Shown: positions 27,361 through 40,351, counted from the stretch's first letter. The stretch is DNA of 63,061 bases from Echinococcus granulosus (GCF_000524195.1 NW_020170390.1:835697-898757); one strand, 5' to 3'. Translations and numbers: made by a program. Notes: generated by a model not told the origin, from the sequence alone.

Positions 27361-27606
27361 ATTGCAATTTATTCGCCGCCCTCGACTCCGCCTACGCAGG
27401 CTGCGGTTTCACTTTTGGCGCACGCGTTGCAGACTTTTGAGTTGCCACTTAAAAGACGAGAAGCCACGTTTGTGCAAAATGTCTCTGGTGAAACCCTACG
27501 CCTCCACTTATCGGTTACAAATACTAAAATCTCAGTTTGTATTATTATATGGTTATTATGCATGTATATATATTATACATTTTTCAGTTCAACCACTCTC
27601 CATTAA
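27361..27606 (+). CDS. candidate terminal exon with membrane-spanning tail
   Basis: An open frame runs from 27361 to a stop just after 27603. Possible acceptors end at 27399 (CCTACGCAG) and 27432 (GCGTTGCAG), both phase 0. It encodes a Pro/Thr-rich start, a hydrophilic stretch with an NVS sequon, then a hydrophobic run of about 19 residues (ISVCIIIWLLCMYIYYTFF) and a six-residue tail. This layout resembles the membrane anchor of a type I protein. It cannot be joined in phase to the last confirmed Ig exon without an intermediate exon. Codon use is not clearly coding, and two other frames are open in part of the segment. Confidence 0.25.
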   Translation: MAIYSPPSTPPTQAAVSLLAHALQTFELPLKRREATFVQNVSGETLRLHLSVTNTKISVCIIIWLLCMYIYYTFFSSTTLH

Positions 27607-27628
27607 GAGATTTTGCATACTTCTGTAG

Positions 27629-28182
27629 AGAAATGGGCGCAACTCTGCTCTGCAAGTTATGCCCTGACAGGCCAGCAATCTCTCAACGAAAATAGTAAAC
27701 AAATCAGTGAAATCAGAGACACGTTATTTATGGCATCACTTGTGAGTGAACTTTCACGATGCATTGCTTACAATTTCTTCGTTTTGAATGGCTTACCTCT
27801 TTTTCGTATACTTTCTTTCATATTTTTTATTTTTGGTTTGTACAATCCGCTAGCCTCCCAAAGTGTCAACAGATTTGCAGACATTCTCTTCTTTACTTAG
27901 CAGTCGAGTATTTCCTTGAGTTAAGACTTCCTTTTTCATGATGAGCCCACTCCTACCGACCGAAACCACTAAAAAGTGCCTTACGGCAACTTTGTATTGC
28001 ATAACAAATCAGTCATTACAAAGACCTTCCACTTTCTGAAAAGTAGCTTATCAACCGATCGTCACCATTTTCTTACGATTTCCTCCAGAAGCACTTTGTG
28101 CCCAATACTTCAAAAGGCCGTTGAAAGGGCAACTAATCAAGTACTTGAGAAATTGGTGCACTCACTGACATCCATCTCATAA
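27629..28182 (+). CDS. candidate two-exon 3' end of an unassigned plus-strand gene
   Basis: The first exon, 27629-27741, follows ACTTCTGTAG and ends at a strong GTGAGT donor; it enters in phase 1, leaves in phase 0 and encodes 37 complete codons (EKWAQLCSASYALTG start). A phase 0 second exon could start at 28024 and run to TAA at 28180, ending with a helical stretch (KAVERATNQVLEKLVHSL). A better acceptor (TTTCCTCCAG, ending at 28088) does not keep that frame with this donor. AATAAA follows at 28191. Family unknown. It may be a separate gene, or an alternative 3' end of the Ig gene, whose donor at 16840 is also phase 1. Confidence 0.35.
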
Positions 28183-28190
28183 AAATTTTG

Positions 28191-28196
28191 AATAAA
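28191..28196 (+). terminator. poly(A) signal AATAAA
   Basis: Canonical hexamer only 9 nt after the TAA of the candidate plus-strand 3' exon. The close spacing supports, but does not prove, a real transcript end. Confidence 0.35.
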
Positions 28197-31144
28197 CATA
28201 TAATTTTCTTTGATTTGCTCATTTTGCTACAAAAAATTAATGAAGCTTTCTTTATTGCCAATTTTTTGCTCACACATTTACAGAGACACTTTCAGGCTTT
28301 TAAAGGTAGTTTAATCATGCGTTAGTAATTAATAAGCTATGGCAATGAAGTGATTTCACGCCACCACTAACGAGGTCAACGAGATACCACGACCCGTGGT
28401 TTCTAACATTTCCAGAAGAAATTTTACTAAGCAAATAGGTGACACGGATGTGGCGACACATTTTTGTAAATGACGCACTGCAGGTAGGAAAACATGCAGG
28501 TTGGTTCAAGTGGCCAGAAAGTACGGGTCCATACATGTACAAGACATCCAATCCAGCTATCGTACCATCACATTATTTTCGCCATGGGCACAAGGATTGT
28601 AAATAAGAATTGGAAAGTGCAAAATGTATGCAAATTAATCGGCTCACAGTCCAAGAAGTTTTATTTTTACGGAGAAAAATACACGTAAAAAATGGCATTT
28701 GTAAATAAAGTAACACACATTTACTTTTCAGGGTTTGTACCACTCAAGTAAAGGTTTTGACAGAAATTCTGTGGAAAATATATCCTTGCATAACTCAGTT
28801 AAACCTATTACTTCATCCACATAGAGCGAGCTCTGGCAAATAAATACGCTTAAAAATTTATTTACAAGACAATATAAAAAGTCTTAGGAGACTACGAAAA
28901 CATTGCCAGATATTAAAGTCAACGTTAGGAGGGGAAACGGAGCCCTTAAATGTAGCTAAGCACATCTGACTGTTCGAGAATTAGTCATAAATCCAAACTA
29001 ACACAGAATATGAAGGTTTTTAGTAAGACTAATGCATCTTTTTCCAAAGTTTGCCTTCCTTGTTACGTTCGCTCCACATTAGCAGATGCTTTTAACATTT
29101 CTGGTGTTTTTTTTCCAGTTCAGGACCTCATAGGAATATCAAACCAATAGAATCTGATATTTTCCTGTAAATATTCACTTTTGATAAAGATATCATAGTA
29201 AATCAGTTCAAATACCTTACCTGAGGATCAGCTGAACAGTTTTATCGTAATTTCTAAATGGTTAATAAATAACATACAGAAGTGAGTCCGCATGTCTCCC
29301 TTTTTGCTTACGTAATAGTTTCATTGTTATTCTTAAATGTTGCGCCTAACATTAATCGGCTGCTATAGAATTCAGTAAATACCGCTTCTACAATAGCTTT
29401 ATGTAAAATTATTTAATTCTATCGAGTCAACTTCTGTTGCCCTTGAGTATTTTACATGTTGTTTTTTACATTCTTTACCTCTGTATACTTTAATTGGGGT
29501 TTGACTTGAGGGCATTAATGTTCGTAACAGTTGCTTCAATCAGTTTAGGTTTTGGTGCTGTTCCTGGGTGTTCAGTTAGTATCACTGCAAAATATCAAAA
29601 TTAAAGGACATTGCCTAAATTGATTCTACATTTTTGCATAAAAACAGACTTTGGGAATAAAAGTTGAGGCGGGTCACTGCACTTAAGTGCAATGTTGGTC
29701 AGGAAGCTCTTTCGGTCAAGGGGTTCACTTAATATTATTTACTTATAGCAGAACGTATTGAAGATATGGCAAGGGATTGACACAGTATCTAAGGTTGCTT
29801 CAGGCATTATTTCTTTGTGTATCTAAAGGCCGCTATTTCGCATGCATTACTATGGAAACGACTGAACATATTTTTACCGATTTGTATAGCGAAAATACTT
29901 GATTGTGTGGGGAGTTTTTACAAGGCTTAATGCAAAAGTGGTCTTTCTATGCAGAAAGCGAATCAAGCTTTATTTTACGAGTGCTTTTAAAGGGCCAACT
30001 GAAAAGAGTGATTTTATGAAATTTAAAATTCGGGCTTCGCTTTTGTCTGCTTGAAAATAATGTCGCATTTTATGGTCAAGGATTGTCAGATATGATGGGA
30101 CACATCTGTTGGGAAATATATTTAAGCTACTGTTATAAAAAAGTAGCGTAATGTTTTTGAATAATGTCTGCTACCGCACTGAATGCTATAAAATGGCTTC
30201 TGTATTATTCTAGAAACTGGTCCTTTCCAAAGAAATTTATTCTGGTTATAAATCTGCACTAAGTAAAGGCTTGGCTTATAGNNNNNNNNNNNNNNNNNNN
30301 NNNNNNNNNNNNNNNNNNNNNNNNNNNNNNNNNNNNNNNNNNNNNNNNNNNNNNNNNNNNNNNNNNNNNNNNNNNNNNNNNTAGACGTATATTATAAAGC
30401 AAAAAAGTAAACTAATAAACACATGTTTAACTATTTTAATTCGCCATGTTCGATACTGCTCCTATTGTAGTTGAATTAATAATGACTAAATTTAGAAAAT
30501 CCAACTTGTTTAATTTTGTGACGCCTTACAACTAAAATCCATTTATGCACACTCCTACCTGGTTGAACTTGTTTTTTCCTAAACCATAAACATTAGTGAA
30601 TCAACTCCCAAGACACCATTCACCTTTATAAGGACCTCACTTCTACAAACAAACATAAGCGTCAAAAGTGAACTGCTTCACCCCATTGGCAAGACCACTT
30701 TCCTTAAACACCTTTTAGTGGGTCCTCAACCTATTTAGCCTTTTAACGGAATTGTCAAATTCTTATTCCGCATAGCAACCGAGTTCTGGTCTTGAACTTC
30801 GGTGAACTGTAGTATTAGTTTGGATGTTAAATGTAACGGACTGTTACATGGCATTTGCAAAAATAGCTTGCCAATCAGCTCAGATAAATGGTTAATATTC
30901 TACCGCCTAAGGATATGCATCTCCATGCAAATAAAACTAAACCGCAAATTCCTGCGCTCTCAGACAAGCTTGATTAAATGATTGCAAATAAAGGCAATGA
31001 GACCTCCTGCTCAGATGGATGAGGGGAATTAAAAATTACTTTCGTTACTAAAAAGTTTTCTCTATCCTATAAAGATGTCTTGATCGTATAACATTATCAA
31101 CTGTGTTTACTTCTACTTTGATATTTTTGAACAATTTTTTCGCT
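28197..31144. other. no gene seen; contains an assembly gap
   Basis: AT-rich intergenic sequence between a candidate plus-strand 3' end and the CIMIP1-like gene. Open frames are short and featureless. The 100-N gap at 30282-30381 lies inside. Confidence 0.5.
30282..30381. other. assembly gap (100 N)
   Basis: Exactly 100 N. Confidence 0.99.
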
Positions 31145-31150
31145 TTTATT
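31145..31150 (-). terminator. poly(A) signal for the CIMIP1-like gene
   Basis: AATAAA on the minus strand, about 140 nt beyond the stop codon of the CIMIP1-like frame. Position fits a short 3' UTR. Confidence 0.45.
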
Positions 31151-31286
31151 TCGCACAAATATTTCGATAGTTTCTGCTAGTGTACCCATCAAAATTAAAA
31201 GCAAAGGAAAACATGCCTTAAGCTTTTGACAAGATTAAATAGAGAACTGAATGCCATACTACTTGGATGCATTTTTGTTTGCGGTA

Positions 31287-31613
31287 TCACCCATATTTAT
31301 CCAGCCAGTACTGGCTATAACACCGCCAGCCAATTAAGCCCGCGGATGTCTTTGGATAAGTAGTTGGTGATGGTAGCACTTTCAGCCTGCTAGTGGATTC
31401 TCCTACTTTCGACTTTTGAGGCATTATATCTTCCACCTTCGGCCGAGATTTATCTATAAGTTCGGGGATCCTATCCTTGATAATCAGTGAAGGTGGTCCA
31501 AGTAAAAATCCGTAATTTTTGCAAAAGTCTCTTCTGGCTTTGTTTTCCTTGCAAATAGTAGCACGAAAAATACTATCCCGTGCCGTTTGCGTGACAATAA
31601 ACCGATCATTCAT
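31287..31613 (-). CDS. CIMIP1: C20orf85/CIMIP1-like ciliary microtubule inner protein
   Basis: One uninterrupted frame of 108 codons from ATG at 31613. An in-frame TAG lies upstream at 31637-31635. Features shared with vertebrate C20orf85 (CIMIP1, about 137 residues) are: a charged N-terminal stretch ending in a C-KNYGFL block (NWGFL in the human protein), a middle PKVE segment, and a C-terminal LPSPTTYPKTSAGLIGWR motif, which matches the VFPSP...T..GFIGWRS signature. The family sits inside the doublet microtubules of motile cilia; in a flatworm that would mean epidermal, flame-cell or sperm axonemes. The C-terminus (YWLDKYG) is shorter than in vertebrates. The frame has no intron, unless AG near 31632 is a 5' acceptor. 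Good motif match, so the family call is fairly firm. Confidence 0.72.
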   Translation of the reverse strand: MNDRFIVTQTARDSIFRATICKENKARRDFCKNYGFLLGPPSLIIKDRIPELIDKSRPKVEDIMPQKSKVGESTSRLKVLPSPTTYPKTSAGLIGWRCYSQYWLDKYG

Positions 31614-31639
31614 TGCAGTTACTAGAACCACCTGCTATC

Positions 31640-32413
31640 GAGCTTATTTAAAGAACCGGGCTTTTTGATATCCGTCATTCACTTAAATAAACTAATCTAG
31701 TAAAGGCTATTACGTTTCAACATATCAAGAAAAACACAAGCCTTAGCATTAAAATATCTATTATTTCAAATGATTTTCCCGAAGTTTATGTTTTAGCAAT
31801 AACTGCTGCTGCATCAAGTACGTGTTAATACCAAAAACAAAAACTCAAATTTCTCTTTTATCCATCGTTTGATTCTAATTGCTTACTAATATTCATGCTT
31901 TAAACCAATTTGGACCTTAGGTAATTATCTTAGTCTTATCGTGTTCCTATCTTGGCAATAATAGCGCAGATAACCACCACGATGTAACAACACGGAGCAA
32001 ACTAGATTGGTGTTCAAATAGCTCAACGCTTAGGGTATAGGCCAAATCCGCCTTTACCCCATTTTTTCAAAAGTCTGTAGGCCAAAAAATACGAATATAA
32101 TACAGGAGGCGACTTTAGCAGTCACTACCCCACTTGTTCCTGCCTGGTGGACTCGCGACACCACCCAACCTACCTCGAGAACCTTGCCCCCAGGATCTGA
32201 CTCTCTTCAATTCACTATAGCTTACAGTTTTGAATCCTTAATTGTCAATACACCTCTGACGAATATTCAACTCATATTTTATCAGGTAGTTCGACCCATC
32301 CCCTAAAACATGCAGGATTTCCATTAAAGGCTAAGTTTAAAAGGTTTCGCAGTAGCAAAAACTGTTATTACATGCACACAATATAATATGGAAGTTCGAA
32401 AGTTTTTTACATT
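31640..32413. other. no gene seen
   Basis: Spacer between two minus-strand genes. It should hold the promoter of the CIMIP1-like gene and the 3' UTR of the coiled-coil gene. No hexamer AATAAA was found just after the stop at 32414 on the minus strand. Confidence 0.4.
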
Positions 32414-35400
32414 TCAAACGTGAGACCCAAAGAGAGGAGTGTAAATGAGCGTAGTCTCTTTAAACCAGACGTCGATTCCGTTGACCATTCCGGCAATTGA
32501 GAAGACAGTTTGGTTTGGCCTGTTTCTTCCAAAATGCAAAAAAATGCTTTAAAGCGGCCAGTACAATGTGAATGCTCAGATCTAGTAGTGTACTTAAAAT
32601 TAGGCAAAGTGAGATATGATTTCGGTAATGTAAACAGGTTTTCTGAATCAACGATCCTAATTTCAATAAACGGCCTTGGTGATGTTGAAGTGTTCAGTTT
32701 AATCGTTTAAATTTTATCTCCATTATCATGCCTGACTGAGTTTGTCAGCACGGGGAAGCCATTTTGAATGCTCCTGACAACAAAATGGCAGCTCAACATG
32801 AATTCACCAGATTCGTCGAAATGCATCCGTTGGTTCGGAGACGCGGCCGGCGATGGTGTTTGGCGAATTTGTGGTGCAGATTTCAGCTCTACTGCTAGGA
32901 GTGGACCCTCGGGCAAATCCGGCTCATACCCACTGCCATGGAGCAAGACGTTGAAAAAATTGCGGTTAGAGTGTTGTGCAGCCCGATAGGCAGAGCTTAT
33001 CTGAAAGGCAACACAGTGCTCATTACCACTAAAACACACAGCGATGTTCCCCATTTCAATTTTTTTTCAAAACTGCACCAATTTATTATTTAGGGGAACT
33101 TAAAGTGAAAGGAATTACGTCTTCATCTATATATCTTATTCATCAATGCTATTTATTAGAAAATATAGGGTATTTATTAACGCAATGCATCCACCGATTT
33201 CATCCCTTATCGGGTTGGTTAAAATGGCAGGCCAAATAAATCTGTAATAAATAACTTTACAGAATAATTTGCTCTACGGCGTGAAGTCTCGCCTTTTCCC
33301 ATACCTCGTCCTCCGTAAAAGAAACCTCCTGAACCGCCTCACACCACTGTGGTAACACGTTTAAAATTCCGCCCTAATCGTTGATATATTACAACGATCG
33401 TGAGGTATCGAGTCGCTGAAGTTTATAAATCACAAATAACAAAAAAATCCTTGCCGCCAAAGTTCTCAATATTTTTCCCTCTATCAAAACCCCTCGAGGT
33501 GAGTTCTTTGGAAGGACACTCGAGTTAATATTGGAGTAACTCTCATTAATTTGCCATTGTCTGCATCAATCCTGTGAATGGTCATCCTCCTGAGTTCTGA
33601 TTTCGTTACGTCGACTACCTTCTCCTACGTTTATTGCTATCCTTCACCTGGCCAAAGTATCGAGAACCCATGTGGATCATCTTCGTGCCCAGCATTTCCA
33701 TGGAAGATTCACTTTAGTAATCGTATTCTTTAGTAGCTACGAAATTCACAAGAACTTAATTACCGGTCTACTGCCCTACATGCTTATCCCTTCCTACGTT
33801 AGCAGGTAGGAACTGCGTTTTGTGGACACCGTCTCAGAAGAACTTGCGAGGTCGAAATGGAATCATTCTGATTAATAAAGTAATTTTATGGATACAGCAA
33901 TAAAACGCTTCGGTCGTTAGGCGGACAATGTTATCATGGATGCAGCACAATCATGTATTATTTCAAGGGGAGTAAAATGTCATCGTGGTGAATTGTTGAG
34001 CAGATTTAAGTAATGTTTTATGCTATAGCCATAAAAGTAGGATAGAGATGTAACTCACATCTCGAAGGGCTTCGACTTCGCACTCAGAACTGGAATCTTC
34101 GTCCCATGCTTGATCTTCGTTACTGAGATGTCCACCTGCCGATTCTCTAAAGTGCCAACGAAGGAATGGTTACAAGCGAGCGACGATGTGCGTGGAAAGT
34201 AAGTGCGTATTGTGATACTGTGATTATCCACAAAACCTATATTAATGTCCTCACATATCGTTAATGGGTCAAGGGGTCCATTCGTTGCCAAGATAGACAA
34301 GATCGGATAAGGCAGCACCAATACGAGCCCATTTGATGAGTAAGAATGTATTTGATGGCGGTGAAAATGTGATACGCGCGATACTTGATGAAAGGAAAGC
34401 TTATATGTTAGCGTTCCGCTCATGTTTTCACCAAAACCTTTTACTCATAACCCCATTGTCGGCACCGGAAACCCTGGAACATATACATTTATTGTCATTT
34501 CGAACAAATAGACGCACACATTCTCTCTCTGTGTTGCTCTTTAGCCAAGGTTTCTCTCTCCCTCTCCAGGATTTCGGTCACACCTATGGACACAAGCCCT
34601 CCCGTAAGGTGATGTAGGCCGAGATACATGGTTGGGAGGGGGGAGGTGACGAGTCGTGCTTGTGCCTTTGTCTTACACAAATGAGAATGTGACCGGTTCC
34701 AAGACGGATCACTTTCAGTAAATGAACTCCGGTGTTTCTGTACCCCTCTGCAGCACCTGTGTGCCCACCTCCTCATACTCGTACCAGAGCAAGTAAGGCA
34801 CGCAGCCTGACGTATTCTCCCACAAAATCTTTCCAATTTTACTTTTATGAATAAGAACTCAACGTCGATTTACTCTCCGAATTTAATCAGAACTGCTTAT
34901 CCTACTTTGTGTGCAATGATACGAGAAACCAGTCAATGCTTAATTGCCATTTCCATCAGTTCCAACGTGCTTATTTGTAACTTGGTCCGAATAATTTCAC
35001 TTTCTTGATTAAAAATAAATGAGTCATTGGCGGCAACTATGGCCATTGGCAAATACGCAGTTCAGTTGTCAACCTTTGCCCCCACCAGAACGCCTAACAG
35101 TGATTTTGATAGCAGACAGTGGGGTCGACATGTCTGACACATTCGTGTAAATAAATGGCGCATGTCACATCACCTGGCTGATGAAAATTAAAAGAGCAGC
35201 TAACTAAAGGCACTTGTCAGTGTCATATATAGTACTGAACAGGTGTCCCCATCTTCACTCCTTATGCAAAGGTTTTCCCGCTTTTAGAACCTCGAATGAA
35301 GACATGGAAGCAGAATTCACAAATGCTGCTTACTTGAAGCATCAAATATGGGTCTGAGAAAATGATGGAACCAGTCAGTGCGGTTGATAGAATAGTTTTT

Positions 35401-38400
35401 TCGTTTTGCATTAAATTTAGGTTTAATCCAGCTTAATACCTTGAATGTCAATAAGTGCATTTCAAGTCGTGTAGAAGTCATCCAAATGCAGCACCCCACA
35501 AACAATATTATTATCCTCTTTTAATGCTTGATACGTAGGATTCATCTTATAGTTTGATTTCATACAACTGGAAGCCTAATAAATTCTTGAATCTTTGTTT
35601 CAATGGTGCATTGAGGGAATGCCAAAACTGCTGACACACCTCGCCCATCAATGCTATCAATGCCGCGCAATTTAGATTCCTTTCTGAATAAATGAATTTA
35701 AGCACTTGTTTTTGTCTAGCGGTGGCTCCATCAGTTCAATTAACTCAGATGCCTAGAAGAATCGCGTTTTGCAACCTATATTCGAGAAGTTTATGACTAT
35801 ATAAGTGAGAGGGTTCAGAAATGTTGCCGTTCCTCAACGCTTCCTTGAGCTCCCATCATACAAGAGGGAAGTTGACGAATTTAAAAATGGTTTCCTCATT
35901 ATTTAAAATGACTGCCTATTACCATCAGGAGAATATTCATTTGCCCACGGTAAAAAAATATGAGAAATAGGTCACACAATGGAAACATTTCTCCAAAATG
36001 CACTCACTTGATGTCCGGAGTGATCCGTTTTTGCTTTTTGTAAGGTATGCATACATGACTTTCCACGAATTTCGCCACTTCTTCTATCCTCTCCAAGTAT
36101 TCTCTGACCTTGTCAAGATGAGATCGCAGGGTATTCACGACATCTTCTGGTTCCGATTTTACCAAGGAGGCGTCAATCGGCCTCTTATTTAGGGTAGACA
36201 CGTAACTGCGTATATCCCGTTCGGCTTGCTCAAGTCGATTAGTAGACGTATCCACACCATCTTTCAGAATTTCACAATCCTGAAGTCATAATAAAACATC
36301 GGTTATAATTTTTAAACTAACGGTTACAGCCAAATAAAACATGCGTGGCTCTTTGATTGTTGTTTTGAAGAAATGGTTTGCTGATGACCATCAATAGAGC
36401 AAACGATATAAACTAGCCGTCCTCATCTACTACTCTGCAACGTGGTTTCATTTAGAGGTAGAGTAAACGGGACACCACTCTGACAAGTTCAAGAATGCCC
36501 ACTTAGGTCCAGTCGCATCTACTCAGTGGTGCAGTCATTGACCTTCACCGATCACAGTGACGCACGACCACTTCAACAGCGACTGTTTTTTTTTTCACTT
36601 TTAACATCACAGGATCACATGGACAGGAAAATTTCCCTTTAACAGGGAATTAACTGCCAACACCTAAGAATGAAATCCGCTTCCATAGTCATTCCATCAA
36701 AAAAAAGCTTGGAGAGTTATTTCAGGGACTAAAATTCTCCAACGCACATGTTCTCTCCAAGCGGGAACCTACCACCATCTATAGAAAAGATATTCTTTGG
36801 GGTAACACGTGATTTGAGAAATGTCGTATCCAGAATCCCGCTTGACTTTAGAACGGTAGAACACTGCACCCCGTGCTGCCCTAGCAGTCATGACCTCCTC
36901 TTAATTCGGTAGGATGCAACATGGACAAAAAAAAACGCAAAACAAGACCAGACAGACTTGACACACTGGTAATTGGTCTAACTTTGTAAAATTTAGGAAT
37001 GTCGAGAATCGTTCGTTTTTTTCTCAACACGAAAGATCGCAAGGGCCTTTTCGGATAGTCGGTTCTCTTCATTCGGTCAAAAAGTACAAGCGGGCGATCA
37101 ATAGTGTCACAGTGGAGGTCATTGAGCTACTAAAGTGCATGCAGGCCAAATTCACCTCCTCTGCCTCAGAAACCGCTCTGATAAATTTCATCAGTTAGTT
37201 GTTCTATTCGCACTACTTTTAGAATTCACTGATCTGCTCTGGTTTTTTTTGTGATTTCTATACCCAAGTGGTTATGTGCACAGGTTTAGGCCAATGCAAT
37301 TTTCTTGCCCATTTATTTTTCCTAATTCCATAGAGTATTTTTAAATCCCCCATTCACTAAACAGTTCAGTGTTGTGTAACACAGTCTGGCCCTATCCAAC
37401 CACAAGAGTCCCATCAATCTCAGCCACTGAAGAACTGCGCACTATCTGTTCACGATTTAATTAGGCCTTGAACTTGAAGGAGATCAAACTTTGCAACAAT
37501 TTATGACTCTTTAAGTCTACATTCTAAATTGTTAGTCTCGAGTGGGACTTAGAAGGGGTGATTCACACCAATGAGCTAAAATGTGCGCGTGTGTTCTCGT
37601 GCAGGGGCTCGTCAAGATGGCTCGAAGGTGCCACCCCAACAGGACCAAGTGTCAACCGCCGTATCAAAAAACGTCAAGTGTTTGCCCGCGCTTGTACTTC
37701 CTCTACGTTGGTCGTCCTCCATCCTCCTCCCCCGCCCCCTACACACCCCTAACCCCACGAATGGCACTTGCCTAATTCAACCGCTCGCTCTTCCTGAATT
37801 CACTAGGCCCCATGAGGTAATGCGACTGTTAGCCGTGATAAATGACTTGTTTCTGATTTAAAAATAACCCGAAACTGCCGTTCATTACACTAATTAGTAC
37901 ACCACTACTTCTGCTGGATCCACTGAAATTCACATCTGGGTGTAAATCAGATGGCTCCCACGTCAGTTATCCTCACCGAATAGCAGTCGCTTCACCAACA
38001 GGCAGCATACTGACACTTGGCATCTGTTTAACGTCGGTGTGATTCTGCATCCAGTGCCCCTATTGGTGGACACTGTCCATCATTGCACTTTAAGGGTAAA
38101 GAGCAATAACAATTGTGAACAACTAACTTTCTAAGAATTGGCCTGTAAGAAGGCATCAGATGCTCCTTAAACCATGTAATGCGACAGTCACCTCATGCAT
38201 GAATGGGCATTACAAAGCGTAGTTCATCAAGCAAACAGTTTGACATCTTTTTCAGGACCTACTATTCGGCAAGATGCCCAACAATTTTAACTACTTCTCA
38301 ACTTGTGCGCCACTTCATTTGCCTCATCACTGCGCTACAACAAGTAGGCAAAAAGGACGTACAAATTATAAAATATGCTTACCTCAAGTACATTTTGCGT

Positions 38401-40351
38401 CTTTTCGATTGTGATAGCATCGATGGACTCATTTACAATGCGTAGCTGCAAGACAGGATCGTAAATTGTTTGCAGCTGTTGTGTTATCTTTGATAGCTTT
38501 CCGAAATGAAATAATGCCATGCTAGACGAAGAATCTATCGGACCGAGACAAATGTCCACCAAGTTGTGACATCTGTTGACAGATGGGGTGCAGTTTTGAG
38601 ACCTTGCATTCGCGTCCATGGTAATGAAACACCTCATTGAAAGTTGTAACAAACCTACGTAGCAGTGCTCTGGATCTCTTCGCTTTATGTGCCATGCAAC
38701 CGTCTAGAAAAGAAAACGTTTAGCCATTAGTTTCAAACTCACATATCGTCTGCTATTCCACAGTTCAACGGAAGCACGAACAACGTAGCAATGCCTTACA
38801 AACAATTTACTTGCTGCCCCTGCCCGACTTTTAAAGGTAAATGAGCCTGTTTCCTGATTCCTCAAGTTTCCAGCCTAGCCACGCCTGGGCTGCGTGCCCT
38901 ATTCATTTGCCGGTCAAGTTGCTGTTTCGATACTTTCTTAACCACTATCATAGGACTACTTTCTAGTGCTGCAAAATCAACAGATCAGTAAACACGCTTA
39001 CAGTAAAAGAGGTGAACACCAAGCTGTTAGCTATTCCTAGGCTACAGCATGTCAGCGAGGCAAGTTTACTTGGACAGCTCTCATTGTGAGCGCACGGACA
39101 GCCTAGCTTTCTATCAACATCTAAGGGACCAAAAGGCAGGTAACGATTTGATCGAAACTTGGATTTAAATCACCGTAACTTCTCATCTCTTCCTACCTAA
39201 GATCCGATCAGCACTACACTTCCATAAAAAGGCAGAAATGTAAAAAAGCCAAGATTGTTCATAATCACAATGATGACCACCGCTTTTTGTAAAATGGTGA
39301 ACGTGTAAAAGCCCTAAAGACTCTGTTAATGTAGTTTATTTGTCTCTAAATTTCATGGCCGCATTTACGTAGACCAATTAGACAGTTACAAATAGTTGTA
39401 TTGTTTTCGGTGCTTTATTTTCAATAAAAGGCTATTCCTTTGAATCGCCTTAGCACCTTCAAGTAACCTTTCCCGAAACTATCGGAAGACATGAGATCCT
39501 ATTTTGTCTAAAGTAAAATTAAGACCAAAAATTGGTAATGCTTATCGGCTATTAAGCTAGGATATTTGGATCACTTTGTAGCAGCAGATTTGGAATCTTT
39601 AGCACTATTATCAAGCACTGTATGGAAACACTCTTCTTAAAATGCCTAAAGATAAAGCTAGAATGTCAGGCAGAATAAAAGGTTTGTACGTATTACAGAG
39701 CACACATAGTCAACTTGGTGCAAATAAAGTAAAACACGAGAGGAAGAAAACCAACAAACTGGAATGGCTTTACCGCTTTAAAATTCTCATTATTTCCGAT
39801 AAAAGTGTATTCATCGTACCTTGGAGTAATTTTCTATTCTTCTTAGTAGGAGTTGATAGTTAAGACACGTCGACATTAGCAAAACCGATTGATCATCCTC
39901 AGCCAATAAAGATTCTGCATAATACTTGTCCGTATACAGACACTTGTGAACAAAAGCCATCTGCTCCTCTGTGAAGGATTTCAAGCTGGCTACGATAAAT
40001 GCTGGGCGCGTGAGGTTTCTTCTTAAAATTGATATCGTTTTCTCTAGATCCACGCAAGCACCATTCAGTAAAGTCTCGGTTAGTTCGTTGAAAAACATTG
40101 TAAAATAATAAAGCAATTCTGTGGAGTTTTGTGAGTATAAATGCTGCGATAGAACGCTAAGAGTGCGCACGCAATGAAGTCGAGGGAGGTCTTCCGAAAT
40201 AAGAAGAAATACGACAAACCTCTTAATTCACTAATAGCTGTGTCCAGACTCTCACTCGTTTGAACAAGCAAATCATTTTTCCTAGAATCTTCATCAAACT
40301 TATAGGAATCAAGATGGCTCTGTAAAAGTGCACAGGCCTTTCGCACTTTAT
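32414..40351 (-). CDS. unassigned multi-exon gene, coiled-coil N-terminal half and beta-rich C-terminal half (5' end not found)
   Basis: Proposed exons in transcript order: 40351-about 40217; about 40156-39820; 38703-38383; 36279-36008; 34841-34744; 34383-34059; 33000-about 32796; 32525-32414. Phases agree at 39820/38703 (0), 38383/36279 (0), 36008/34841 (2), 34744/34383 (1) and 34059/33000 (2). Donors include GTAAGC and two GTGAGT. The first half is helical and charged, with heptad-like runs (LRSHLDKVREYLERIEEV, RLEQAERDIRSYVSTL). The second half is mixed hydrophobic/polar and beta-like (RNFFNVLLHGSGYEPDLPEG). The small intron near 40.2 kb, the 34.8 kb exon and the last junction are uncertain. 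The exon from 33000 could instead end at its own TAA (32709). No catalytic motif or known domain was recognised. Confidence 0.55.
36280..38382 (-). other. intron of the unassigned coiled-coil gene, with a GC-rich patch
   Basis: Bounded by a GTAAGC donor (38382) and a GACTTCAG acceptor ending at 36280. Around 37570-37820 is a C-rich patch where all three plus-strand frames are open. One of them has a CAG acceptor at 37604 and a GAG|GTAATG donor at 37816, but the composition alone explains the openness. Confidence 0.4.

Noticed and set aside
32285..32300. GTTCGACCC resembling a tRNA B box
   Set aside because: No A box, acceptor stem or cloverleaf in the flanking sequence.
32768..32989. 73-codon plus-strand frame
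   Set aside because: Antisense shadow of the minus-strand exon starting at 33000, which has a phase-matched acceptor.
37605..37816. Plus-strand exon-like frame inside an intron of the coiled-coil gene (CAG acceptor, GAG|GTAATG donor)
   Set aside because: The patch is C-rich and all three plus frames are open, so openness carries little weight; no partner exon or motif was found.
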